Part shown: positions 1 to 6,218 of the stretch, one piece after another
Position numbering within the stretch: position 1 is the stretch's first letter
Layout: each line of letters begins with the position of its first letter
Assembly: GCA_016207545.1 (NCBI GenBank)
Contig: JACQPO010000052.1
Span: forward strand, 1 to 8,853
Origin: Methanobacteriota archaeon
GTDB lineage: Archaea; Thermoplasmatota; Thermoplasmata; RBG-16-68-12; EA-27
Reading direction: 5' to 3'
DNA: 8,853 nucleotides
Notes under the pieces: model-generated
Database searches by the model: none
Seen by the model: only the letters and a program-made list of their open reading frames with translations
Told to the model about the DNA's origin: nothing
Made by a program: the position numbers and the translations under genes

Positions 1-1
1 G

Positions 2-607
2 ATTGCGCGCGTGAACGGCGTGTGTGCGGGCGGCGGAAACGAACTCCACATGGCGTGCGACTTGAGCGTAGCGGTGGAAGACGCGGACTTCATGCAAGTC
101 GGCGCCAAGGTAGGCTCCGTCGCCGCGGGCGGTGCGACGCAATGGCTGCCAATCCTCATCGGCGATCGCCGGGCACGGGAGATGCTGTACTTATGCGAGC
201 GAGTGCCGGCACGGAAGGCGCTCGACTGGGGGCTCGTGAACTGGGTCGTCCCCCGCCAAGAAATCGACGTCAAGGTCCGGGAGGTTGCGGACAAGCTCAT
301 CGACAAATTCCCGGAATGTCTGCGATACACGAAGCAGCAGGTGAACTTCTGGAAGGACCTCGCGTGGCACCAGACGATCGGCCACGCTCGCGATTGGCTC
401 AGCCTCCACTTCGCGACGCGGGAGCCGTTTGAGGGGATGCGTGCGTTCGTGGAGAAGCGAAAGCCGGACTATCGCGCGGAGGGATCCGAAAGCCCAGAGT
501 TCCTGTACGGTCCGCCCGTCCTGGATTGTCCGCGGTGCGGTGCGAAGGGACTTCCGAACGGGTTTGCCTTCTGCGGCCGTTGCGGCGCTCGGCTAGGCGC
601 GGAATAG
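2..607 (+). CDS. Crotonase-superfamily acyl-CoA enzyme with C-terminal zinc ribbon (5' partial)
   Basis: The gene is already open at the window edge (reading from base 2), so its N-terminus is missing; 201 residues are visible. The fragment begins at the crotonase oxyanion-hole segment, with a GGGNE motif whose Glu matches the first catalytic Glu of enoyl-CoA hydratase. At the place of the second hydratase Glu the sequence reads QVGAKVGS, with Gly. That Q-x-G-x-K-x-GS pattern, followed by GGATQWLP, is typical of the MenB and 6-oxocyclohex-1-ene-1-carbonyl-CoA hydrolase (Oah/BamA) branches, so a plain hydratase is doubtful. The usual C-terminal helices follow, ending near VEKRKPDY. A roughly 25-residue tail then carries CPRC and CGRC (codons at 527-538 and 572-583), a four-Cys zinc ribbon absent from ordinary crotonases. 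The reaction is unknown: ring-opening hydrolase, hydratase or isomerase are all possible. Membership of the superfamily is sure; the exact activity is not. Confidence 0.88.
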   Translation: MARVNGVCAGGGNELHMACDLSVAVEDADFMQVGAKVGSVAAGGATQWLPILIGDRRAREMLYLCERVPARKALDWGLVNWVVPRQEIDVKVREVADKLIDKFPECLRYTKQQVNFWKDLAWHQTIGHARDWLSLHFATREPFEGMRAFVEKRKPDYRAEGSESPEFLYGPPVLDCPRCGAKGLPNGFAFCGRCGARLGAE

Positions 608-614
608 ACCGAAT

Positions 615-622
615 CTTAATAC
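615..622 (+). promoter_or_regulatory. Putative TATA box for isocitrate dehydrogenase
   Basis: CTTAATAC is the most A/T-rich stretch in the 46-base gap after the crotonase stop. Its centre lies about 35 bases before the GTG start at 654, which would place transcription start near 645 and leave a leader of about 9 bases. A GAGGT at 643-647, 6 bases before the GTG, could be a ribosome binding site, but would be used only if transcription starts further upstream, for example by readthrough from the crotonase gene. Confidence 0.45.
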
Positions 623-653
623 ACCGCGTCCGATTGCCGCACGAGGTATCCTT

Positions 654-1892
654 GTGGCGGTGAAGTTGGAGCCCCCTGCGGGGGGCCACTCCATCCGGAC
701 TCAGGGCGACCGGCTGGCGGTGCCGGACGACCCGATCATCCCGCTCATCCACGGAGACGGCATCGGCCCGGACGTGACCGGCGCGGCAACGCGCGTGCTC
801 GTGGCGGCCGTCCAAAAGGCGTACGGCGGGCGGCGCAGTTTGCACTTCTGGGGGGTGGCTGCGGGCGAGGCATCCCAGGCGAAATACGGGGAGCTGCTCC
901 CGCAGGCGACGATCGACGCAATCCGCGAACACATCGTCGCGCTGAAAGGCCCGCTCACAACGCCCGTTGGCGGCGGCTTCCGGAGCCTGAACGTGACGTT
1001 GCGGCAGACCCTGGACCTGTACGCGAACGTGCGGCCGATTTACTATATTCCCGGTGTGCCGAGCCCCATGAAACATCCCGAGAAGATGGACATGACCATC
1101 TTTCGGGAGGCGACGGAGGACGTGTACGCGGGCATCGAGTGGCCGCAAGGCAGCGAGTCCGCGAAGAAGCTGATCAAGTTCCTGCGGGACGAGTTCAACG
1201 TCCGCGTCCGCGAGGATTCCGGAATCGGCGTGAAGCCGATGAGCGAGTTCGGCACAAAGCGCCTCGTCCGGAAGGCGATCCGGTATGCAATCGAACACGG
1301 GCGGCGGAGCGTGACCCTCGTCCACAAAGGGAACATCATGAAGTACACGGAGGGCGCGTTCCGCGACTGGGGCTACGAGGTCGCGCGGGACGAGTTCGGG
1401 GACCATACGATCACGGAGCAGGAGGTGGCGGAGAACTACATGGGTACGCCGCCGAAGGGGAAGGTCGTCATCAAGGACCGGATCGCGGACAACATGCTCC
1501 AGCAGCTCGTCACCCGGACGGAAGAGTACGATGTCCTCGCACTTCCGAACCTGAACGGCGATTACATTTCGGACGCCGCCGCGGCGCAGGTCGGCGGTCT
1601 CGGCGTCGCGCAGGGCGCGAACATCGGGGACTTCGTGGCGCTGTTCGAGCCCGTGCACGGGTCCGCGCCGAAGTACGCCGGGCAGGACAAGGTCAACCCG
1701 ACGGCGGAGATTTTGGCGGGACAAATGCTGCTCGACTACATCGGGTGGAAGGAGGCCGCGGCGCACGTCCTTCAGGGCGTGAACAGGACGATCGCCGCCA
1801 AAATCGTGACGTACGACCTCGCCCGCCAGATGGAGGGCGCGAAGGAGGTCCGCTGCTCCCAGTTCGCGGACGCGGTCATCGAGCGGCTGTAG
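654..1892 (+). CDS. icd: NADP-dependent isocitrate dehydrogenase
   Basis: This 412-residue protein oxidatively decarboxylates isocitrate to 2-oxoglutarate in the cytoplasmic TCA cycle, making NADPH. It lines up end to end with E. coli Icd (416 residues). The substrate site is intact: Ser111, Asn113 and Arg117 in the S-x-N-x-x-x-R block, Arg127, Arg151, Tyr158 in YAGIEW and Lys225 in LVHKGN. Metal-binding Asp303 and Asp307 lie in NLNGDYISD. NADP rather than NAD use is indicated by Lys340-Tyr341 in HGSAPKYAG, with Tyr387 and Arg391 near the end. The GTG at 654 is chosen because the N-terminus from there, ending in IIPLIHGDGIGPD, matches the E. coli start region; no in-frame start lies just upstream. 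A strong GC hairpin (671-686) sits in codons 6-11. The stop is 6 bases from that of the convergent OsmC gene. Confidence 0.97.
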   Translation: MAVKLEPPAGGHSIRTQGDRLAVPDDPIIPLIHGDGIGPDVTGAATRVLVAAVQKAYGGRRSLHFWGVAAGEASQAKYGELLPQATIDAIREHIVALKGPLTTPVGGGFRSLNVTLRQTLDLYANVRPIYYIPGVPSPMKHPEKMDMTIFREATEDVYAGIEWPQGSESAKKLIKFLRDEFNVRVREDSGIGVKPMSEFGTKRLVRKAIRYAIEHGRRSVTLVHKGNIMKYTEGAFRDWGYEVARDEFGDHTITEQEVAENYMGTPPKGKVVIKDRIADNMLQQLVTRTEEYDVLALPNLNGDYISDAAAAQVGGLGVAQGANIGDFVALFEPVHGSAPKYAGQDKVNPTAEILAGQMLLDYIGWKEAAAHVLQGVNRTIAAKIVTYDLARQMEGAKEVRCSQFADAVIERL

Positions 1893-1898
1893 GACCGG

Positions 1899-2408
1899 CT
1901 ACTCCCGCACAACCTCGAGCTTGACGTTGAGCGGGATCGACTTCGCGAGGGAGTCCCCGACCGGCGAGGCCCGTTCGCACATCGCCCGGAGTCGGGCAAC
2001 CTGCTCCTCGGTCGCCTCGGGCGCGCGGAGGCGTACCGTGTACTCGATTCGGTCGTACCCGGGCCCAGGCCCTTCCAGGCCGAGGAGCCGTCGGATGTTG
2101 AAGTGGCCGGCCGCCTCAATCTCAAGCCCCTCGAGCCTCAGGCCCATCAGGGATGCGTGGGTCGCCACGACCTCCACGTCGCACGCCGCCAGTGACGCGA
2201 GGAGGACGCGCATCGCACTCGGATCGTCGTCCCCGCCCATGCGGAAGGAACGCTCTTTGAACGCGACTTCGGCCCGCGTACCGCCGACCCATTTCGCCAC
2301 GAGCGTGGGGTTTCGCTCCGCTTCCGACGGATTGCGCCGACAAGACTCGACGTACTCCCGAAACTCCGACACATTGATGCCGTTCAGCACCGCCTCCCCC
2401 TCGGACAT
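1899..2408 (-). CDS. OsmC/Ohr-family protein
   Basis: A 169-residue cytoplasmic protein of the OsmC superfamily, whose studied members are Cys-based peroxidases that reduce organic hydroperoxides. The middle shows the family core: GGDDDPSAMRVLLASLAAC, with the peroxidatic-type Cys at residue 76 starting the central helix, then the alternating beta-rich half ending SIPLNVKLEVV. The second Cys of classical members sits in a CPV-type motif; here that spot is SPV (Ser148) and the nearest Cys is four residues earlier (Cys144), so the disulfide chemistry may differ. The frame stays open upstream to 2672, but ATG at 2408 is chosen: a TATA-like TTAAGT lies 27 bases upstream, and the upstream residues are low-complexity and overlap the opposite-strand methyltransferase. 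The gene is divergent from that methyltransferase and convergent with icd. Substrate is unknown. Confidence 0.86.
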   Translation of the reverse strand: MSEGEAVLNGINVSEFREYVESCRRNPSEAERNPTLVAKWVGGTRAEVAFKERSFRMGGDDDPSAMRVLLASLAACDVEVVATHASLMGLRLEGLEIEAAGHFNIRRLLGLEGPGPGYDRIEYTVRLRAPEATEEQVARLRAMCERASPVGDSLAKSIPLNVKLEVVRE

Positions 2409-2432
2409 GGAGCCGGCAAGGGGCGAGGATTG

Positions 2433-2438
2433 ACTTAA
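2433..2438 (-). promoter_or_regulatory. TATA-like box for the OsmC gene
   Basis: On the minus strand the sequence TTAAGT lies in the 91-base divergent gap, centred about 27 bases before the ATG at 2408. That spacing puts transcription start at or very near the A of the start codon, so the mRNA would be leaderless. It supports the short start over the longer open frame. Confidence 0.55.
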
Positions 2439-2469
2439 CAATATCCCTGGCTGACTGCGGGAGGCGTGC

Positions 2470-2477
2470 CTTTTTGA
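2470..2477 (+). promoter_or_regulatory. TATA-like box for the first methyltransferase
   Basis: CTTTTTGA is centred about 26-27 bases before the GTG start at 2500 and stands out in an otherwise GC-rich gap. The distance predicts a leaderless transcript. It is about 38 bases from the OsmC box on the other strand, so the two promoters are back to back and could be repressed together by one bound factor. Confidence 0.55.
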
Positions 2478-2499
2478 CCGGCAAACGCCTCCGCACCTC

Positions 2500-3288
2500 G
2501 TGGCCGGGGCACACTGGACCGAGCAGTTGTTCCTCGAGCACGCGGATATCTTCCTCAGAATCCACGAGGACCACATCGAGCGTGCGGAAGGGCAGGCGCG
2601 GGAGGTCATGGGCATCCTCGCCCGAGGAAACGCAACGCCGCCCAGGGAAATCCTCGACGCCCCATGCGGCATTGGCCGCCATGCCGTCTATCTTGCCAAG
2701 TCCGGCTACCGGGTGACAGGCATCGACTTCGCTCCCGCCTTCCTCGAGAGGGGGCGCCGTTTGGCGGCGGAGCTTGGGGCCAGCCCGGAGTTCGTCCTTG
2801 GCGACCTCCGGGAAGTCGAACGGATGTTCCGGGGCCGTGAGGGAACGTTTTCCGCAATCCTCAACCTGTGGACCTCCCTGGGCTATTGGGGCGAGGCGGT
2901 CGACCGCGACATCCTGCGCCAGTTCCACAGACTTGCGGCGCCCGGGGGCTTGCTCATCGTGGACACGGTGAACCGCGACTTCCTCGTCAAGAATTTCCAG
3001 AAGTATGGATACGAGGAGTGGGGCGACCTCGTGCACATCGAGGAGCGCATGTTCGACCCCGGTTCGCCCGACATCTCGTCCCAATGGGCGTTTTACACAC
3101 GAAAGGACCGTGACCTCATCCATCGCGCGACGATTCCCATCCGGCACCGCCTATACGGACCTCACGAACTCAAACGCGTCGCAGAGTCGGCTGGGTGGAG
3201 AACCCTCGGCCTGTTCGGAAATCTCGCCATGGAAGAACTGACGGCAGATCGGTCCCGCATCGTCCTCGCTGCGCGCAAGGAAGGATAA
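2500..3288 (+). CDS. Class I SAM-dependent methyltransferase (tandem copy 1)
   Basis: A 262-residue soluble protein with a Rossmann-type methyltransferase fold. SAM-binding motif I is ILDAPCGIGR at residues 51-60. The acidic residue ending strand 2 is Asp76 (VTGID), and GD at 101-102 is the usual adenine-side motif. The N-LW-TSLGYW segment (122-130) and GGLLIVDTVNRD (149-160) are typical of small-molecule methyltransferases of this group. The N-terminal helix with WTExLFL may form a lid over the substrate. It is clearly related to the next gene along its full length, including both ends, so the pair arose by duplication. GTG at 2500 is chosen because of the TATA-like box 26-27 bases upstream and because the N-terminus (MAGAHWTEQLF) lines up with that of its paralogue. 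The methyl acceptor cannot be read from the sequence. Confidence 0.87.
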   Translation: MAGAHWTEQLFLEHADIFLRIHEDHIERAEGQAREVMGILARGNATPPREILDAPCGIGRHAVYLAKSGYRVTGIDFAPAFLERGRRLAAELGASPEFVLGDLREVERMFRGREGTFSAILNLWTSLGYWGEAVDRDILRQFHRLAAPGGLLIVDTVNRDFLVKNFQKYGYEEWGDLVHIEERMFDPGSPDISSQWAFYTRKDRDLIHRATIPIRHRLYGPHELKRVAESAGWRTLGLFGNLAMEELTADRSRIVLAARKEG

Positions 3289-3300
3289 CGTGCGCCCTTC

Positions 3301-3314
3301 GCCCGGAGCCGGGC
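3301..3314 (+). repeat. Short inverted repeat after the first methyltransferase
   Basis: GCCCGG and CCGGGC form a perfect 6-base inverted repeat separated by two bases, starting 12 bases after the methyltransferase stop codon. No T-rich tract follows, so it is not a convincing terminator. In DNA this rich in GC it may be chance. The rest of the 84-base gap holds only the promoter of the next gene. Confidence 0.25.
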
Positions 3315-3341
3315 ATCCCAGGCGTCCTCCGCTCCTAAACG

Positions 3342-3349
3342 TTCTTTAG
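3342..3349 (+). promoter_or_regulatory. TATA-like box for the second methyltransferase
   Basis: TTCTTTAG is centred about 27 bases before the ATG at 3373. This supports a leaderless start at that ATG and argues against the in-frame TTG at 3361, which is only about 15 bases from the box. It also shows that the second methyltransferase need not be co-transcribed with the first. Confidence 0.55.
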
Positions 3350-3372
3350 CTCCGGACCGCTTGCAACCGCCC

Positions 3373-4164
3373 ATGGCCGCGGGACAGGGCTGGACGGAGG
3401 ACCTGTTCCTCAAACAGGGCGATCTGTTCCTGAAGCTCCACGAGCGGGGGCTCGAGCATTCGGAGGAGGAGGCGAAGGCAATCGTCATCCTCCTCCAGCG
3501 CCATGGGCTTCCCGACGGCGCATCGATTCTCGACGCCCCGTGCGGCATCGGCCGCCACGCGATCCACCTGGCCCGGTTTGGGTATCGGGTCGCAGGGATC
3601 GACCTGTCCCCGATGTACATCGAGCGCGCGGAGCATTTCCGGGAGAAGCTGAACCTGAAGGACCGCCTCGAGCTGAAGGTCGGCGACGTCCGCAAGGTCG
3701 CGGAGGCGTTCCCCGACCGAACGTTCGACGCCGCGATCAACATGTGGCAGTCCCTCGGGTATTGGGAGGAGGAAACGGACGCTTCCATCCTCACGCAGCT
3801 CCGCGATCTCACGACAGACAAAGGCCTGCTCATCGTCGACGTGCTGAACCGGGACAACCTCGTGAAGTACATGACGAGCTTCGGCCTCACGCGGCACGAC
3901 GACGGGACGGAGCAACACGAGATGCGCCGCCTGAACTTCGAAACGTCGCATCTCGAGCTAATCTGGGACTTCTACAAACGGGAGGGAAACGACCTCAAAC
4001 ACCGGTCCACGATGAAGGTCCGCTTCCGCGTCTATTCCCTCCACGAGCTGCGCGCGCTGTTGCGTGCCGCAGGGTGGACGCCGCTCGAGGAAGTGGGCTC
4101 GTTCGCCTTGGAGCCGATATCCGTGGAGAAAAAGCGAATCATTGCGGTTGCCGCAAAGACATAA
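3373..4164 (+). CDS. Class I SAM-dependent methyltransferase (tandem copy 2)
   Basis: A 263-residue soluble methyltransferase, paralogous to the gene before it. Motif I is ILDAPCGIGR (52-61), the strand-2 acidic residue is Asp77, GD is at 104-105, N-MW-QSLGYW at 123-131 and GLLIVDVLNRD at 151-161. The two copies share the N-terminal WTE-LFL block and the C-terminal Y-x-x-HEL-R segment before the last strands. They differ most between about residues 165 and 195, the stretch after strand 5 that often shapes the acceptor pocket, so they may act on different substrates. ATG at 3373 is chosen for its TATA-box spacing and because it gives the same N-terminus as copy 1. The stop codon lies inside the likely TATA box of the following gene. 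The acceptor substrate is unknown. Confidence 0.88.
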   Translation: MAAGQGWTEDLFLKQGDLFLKLHERGLEHSEEEAKAIVILLQRHGLPDGASILDAPCGIGRHAIHLARFGYRVAGIDLSPMYIERAEHFREKLNLKDRLELKVGDVRKVAEAFPDRTFDAAINMWQSLGYWEEETDASILTQLRDLTTDKGLLIVDVLNRDNLVKYMTSFGLTRHDDGTEQHEMRRLNFETSHLELIWDFYKREGNDLKHRSTMKVRFRVYSLHELRALLRAAGWTPLEEVGSFALEPISVEKKRIIAVAAKT

Positions 4165-4166
4165 GT
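4160..4166 (+). promoter_or_regulatory. TATA-like box overlapping the methyltransferase stop codon
   Basis: CATAAGT, centred about 26 bases before the ATG at 4189, contains the TAA stop of the upstream methyltransferase (4162-4164). It resembles the TTAAGT box of the OsmC gene. The spacing predicts a leaderless transcript for the FeS oxidoreductase. Confidence 0.5.
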
Positions 4167-4188
4167 CGCCCCTTCCTTACCCGTAGGG

Positions 4189-6165
4189 ATGGCGTCGGTG
4201 CCGAGCTGGGTGCCCATCGCCCTGACAGCGTTTCTGGCGGCGTGCATCGGCATTTTCCTGCACCGCCTGTGGTACGTCGTCCGGCTCCTCCGTACGGGGA
4301 AAGCGCGGGAGAAGCGATGGGATCACTTCTCCGAGCGCATCGACGCACTCATCGTGCTGGGCTTCTTGCAGCGCAAGGTCTACCGCTCCCTGCCTGTGGG
4401 GGTCCTCCACTCGTTCATCTTCTGGGCCTTCGTCCTCCTCGGGACGAGCGTCGTCGAAATCACGGCGCAGGGATACGCACGGGGGTGGCAGCTCCCCGTC
4501 CCCCTGGCGCTGAACGGACCGCTCTACTTCGCGCAGGAACTTGTCGCGGTCCTCGCGATCGTCGGCATCGGGATGGCGCTCTACCGACGGTACGTCGTAC
4601 GTCCGAAGAAGCTCATGCACGAAGGGTTCCTCGACGCCACGATCGTCCTCATGTTCATCCTCGGCATCGTGACCACGATCCTGCTGTACAACGCGGCGGA
4701 CATCGGGCTACGCGGCTCCGGCGCGAGTCCCGAATGGAAGCCGTTCTCGTCCGCGCTCCTGAGCGTCTCCATCGCGCGCCTTGACCCAGCCCTGTGGTGG
4801 TGGGTGTTCTGGGCCGCCCACGTCGCCCTCCTGTTCTCCTTCCTCGCGTACATCCTGTACAGCAAGCACTCCCACATCCTGTTCGCGCTGTTCAACGCGT
4901 TCTGGGTCAACATGGAGCCGAAGGGCGCGATTAAACCGATCGACCTGGAGAAGACCGAAACGTTCGGCGTCCACCGCGTCGAACAGCTGAGCCTGCGTCA
5001 ACTCCTGGACGGGTTCGCCTGCACGGAGTGCGGCCGGTGCACGGACAACTGCCCGGCGAACGCGACGGGCAAGCCGCTGGACCCGATGCGGATCATCACG
5101 AACATGCGGGACACGCTCCTCGAGCAGGGGCCCGCGATCTTGGCGGGGAAGACGGACGGGCTCCCAGACATGTTCCAGACCGTGCACTCGGAAGAGGGCA
5201 TCTGGGCGTGCACGACGTGCTACGCGTGCGTGTACGAATGCCCGGTCATGATCGAACACGTACCGAAGATCATCGACATGCGTCGCCACATGGTCCTCAC
5301 GGAGGGCAAGATGCCCCCAGAGGCGATGGAGACGATGCGGAAGATCGAGCAGAACTACAACCCGTGGGGCATCGGGTGGGACCAGCGGGGGAAGTGGGCG
5401 GAGGGCATGGGCATCCCGACGCTCGCGGAGGACGGGCACGACGCCGAGTACCTGTTCTGGGTCGGCTGCGCCGGCTCCTTTGACGAACGGAACCGGAAGG
5501 TGACGCAAGCGTTCGCGCGGCTCCTTCAGAAAGCGGGCGTGAAGTTCGCCGTCCTCGGCGCGGAGGAAAAGTGTACGGGGGATCCCGCGCGGCGCATCGG
5601 GAACGAATACTTGTTCCAGATGCTCGCGAAGATGAACGTCGAGACGTTGGACAAGCACGGCGTCAAGAAAATCGTGACCGCGTGTCCGCACTGCTTTAAC
5701 ACGCTCAAGAACGAATATCCGCAGTTTGGCGGCAACTACGAGGTCATCCACCACTCGCAGCTGCTCGCTGAACTCATCGATGGGGGCAGGCTGAAGCCGG
5801 CGAACCCGGTCGCGAAGACGGTCACGCACCACGACTCCTGCTACCTCGGCCGGTACAACGACATCTACGACGAGCCGCGCCACGTGCTGGAGGTGCTCCC
5901 GCAGATCAAGACCGTGGAGATGGGGCGGTGCCGCGACAAAGGCTTCTGCTGCGGCGCCGGCGGCGCGCGGATGTGGATGGAGGAGACGGTCGGGGAGAAG
6001 GTCAACCACCGCCGACTGTCGCACATCATGGAGACCGGCGCGGACATCGTCGCAACCGCGTGCCCGTACTGTCTCATCATGATGGACGACGCCGCGAAGA
6101 CGAAAAACGTGGACGCCCAACTCGAGCGAGCGGACATCGCCGAACTCCTTGAGCGCACGTTGTAG
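4189..6165 (+). CDS. Membrane FeS oxidoreductase, HdrD-like with cytochrome b-type domain (possible ETF:quinone oxidoreductase)
   Basis: A 658-residue membrane protein. About five hydrophobic helices (near 8-26, 69-90, 113-132, 147-167, 203-224) form a NarI/HdrE-like membrane part. His25, His74, His211 and His227/229 lie in or beside them and could ligate b hemes. Two ferredoxin-type [4Fe-4S] motifs follow: Cys278-281-284-288 and Cys341-344-347-351, each ending CP. Next are two CCG (HdrB/D) domains. The first has Cys427, a degenerate KCTGD (Cys462) and Cys499/502. The second is complete: Cys551, Cys587-Cys588-Gly and Cys625/628, expected to hold a noncubane FeS cluster. This order matches the DUF224-type proteins shown in syntrophic bacteria to pass electrons from electron-transfer flavoprotein to menaquinone (EMO). 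That role would suit acyl-CoA oxidation here, but no etf or acyl-CoA dehydrogenase gene is in view; an HdrDE-like or lactate/glycolate-linked role is possible. It has its own promoter. Confidence 0.9.
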   Translation: MASVPSWVPIALTAFLAACIGIFLHRLWYVVRLLRTGKAREKRWDHFSERIDALIVLGFLQRKVYRSLPVGVLHSFIFWAFVLLGTSVVEITAQGYARGWQLPVPLALNGPLYFAQELVAVLAIVGIGMALYRRYVVRPKKLMHEGFLDATIVLMFILGIVTTILLYNAADIGLRGSGASPEWKPFSSALLSVSIARLDPALWWWVFWAAHVALLFSFLAYILYSKHSHILFALFNAFWVNMEPKGAIKPIDLEKTETFGVHRVEQLSLRQLLDGFACTECGRCTDNCPANATGKPLDPMRIITNMRDTLLEQGPAILAGKTDGLPDMFQTVHSEEGIWACTTCYACVYECPVMIEHVPKIIDMRRHMVLTEGKMPPEAMETMRKIEQNYNPWGIGWDQRGKWAEGMGIPTLAEDGHDAEYLFWVGCAGSFDERNRKVTQAFARLLQKAGVKFAVLGAEEKCTGDPARRIGNEYLFQMLAKMNVETLDKHGVKKIVTACPHCFNTLKNEYPQFGGNYEVIHHSQLLAELIDGGRLKPANPVAKTVTHHDSCYLGRYNDIYDEPRHVLEVLPQIKTVEMGRCRDKGFCCGAGGARMWMEETVGEKVNHRRLSHIMETGADIVATACPYCLIMMDDAAKTKNVDAQLERADIAELLERTL

Positions 6166-6176
6166 CCCGGCAAAGG

Positions 6177-6187
6177 TTCATATTCAA
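6177..6187 (+). promoter_or_regulatory. TATA-like box for the DoxX gene
   Basis: TTCATATTCAA is the only A/T-rich stretch in the 53-base gap before the DoxX start. Its centre is about 37 bases upstream of the ATG at 6219, predicting a leader of roughly 10 bases. A GGGAG at 6206-6210, 8 bases before the ATG, is a possible ribosome binding site if the transcript instead comes from readthrough of the FeS gene. Confidence 0.45.
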
Positions 6188-6218
6188 CCCTCCCGAGGGA
6201 GCGCTGGGAGACCGTATC

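Noticed and set aside
399..1766. Long minus-strand open frame opposite icd
   Set aside because: It is the antisense shadow of a well-conserved isocitrate dehydrogenase. Its product is Arg/His/Pro-rich with no recognisable domain, as expected in GC-rich DNA.
1139..1924. Plus-strand open frame inside icd, running past its stop
   Set aside because: Arg/Gly-rich out-of-frame translation of icd with no start signal.
2409..2672. N-terminal extension of the OsmC gene to 2672
   Set aside because: The extension overlaps the divergent methyltransferase, crosses both promoters and lacks family similarity; ATG 2408 has a correctly spaced TATA-like box.
3361..3372. TTG start for the second methyltransferase
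   Set aside because: It lies only about 15 bases after the TATA-like box, and the ATG at 3373 matches the N-terminus of the paralogue.
3540..4784. Plus-strand open frame spanning the second methyltransferase and the FeS gene start
   Set aside because: Out-of-frame shadow with Arg/Pro-rich composition; both overlapped genes have motifs and promoters.
4708..6120. Long minus-strand open frame opposite the FeS oxidoreductase
   Set aside because: It lies entirely within a gene with clear cysteine motifs on the plus strand. The predicted product is Arg/Val/Leu-rich and featureless.
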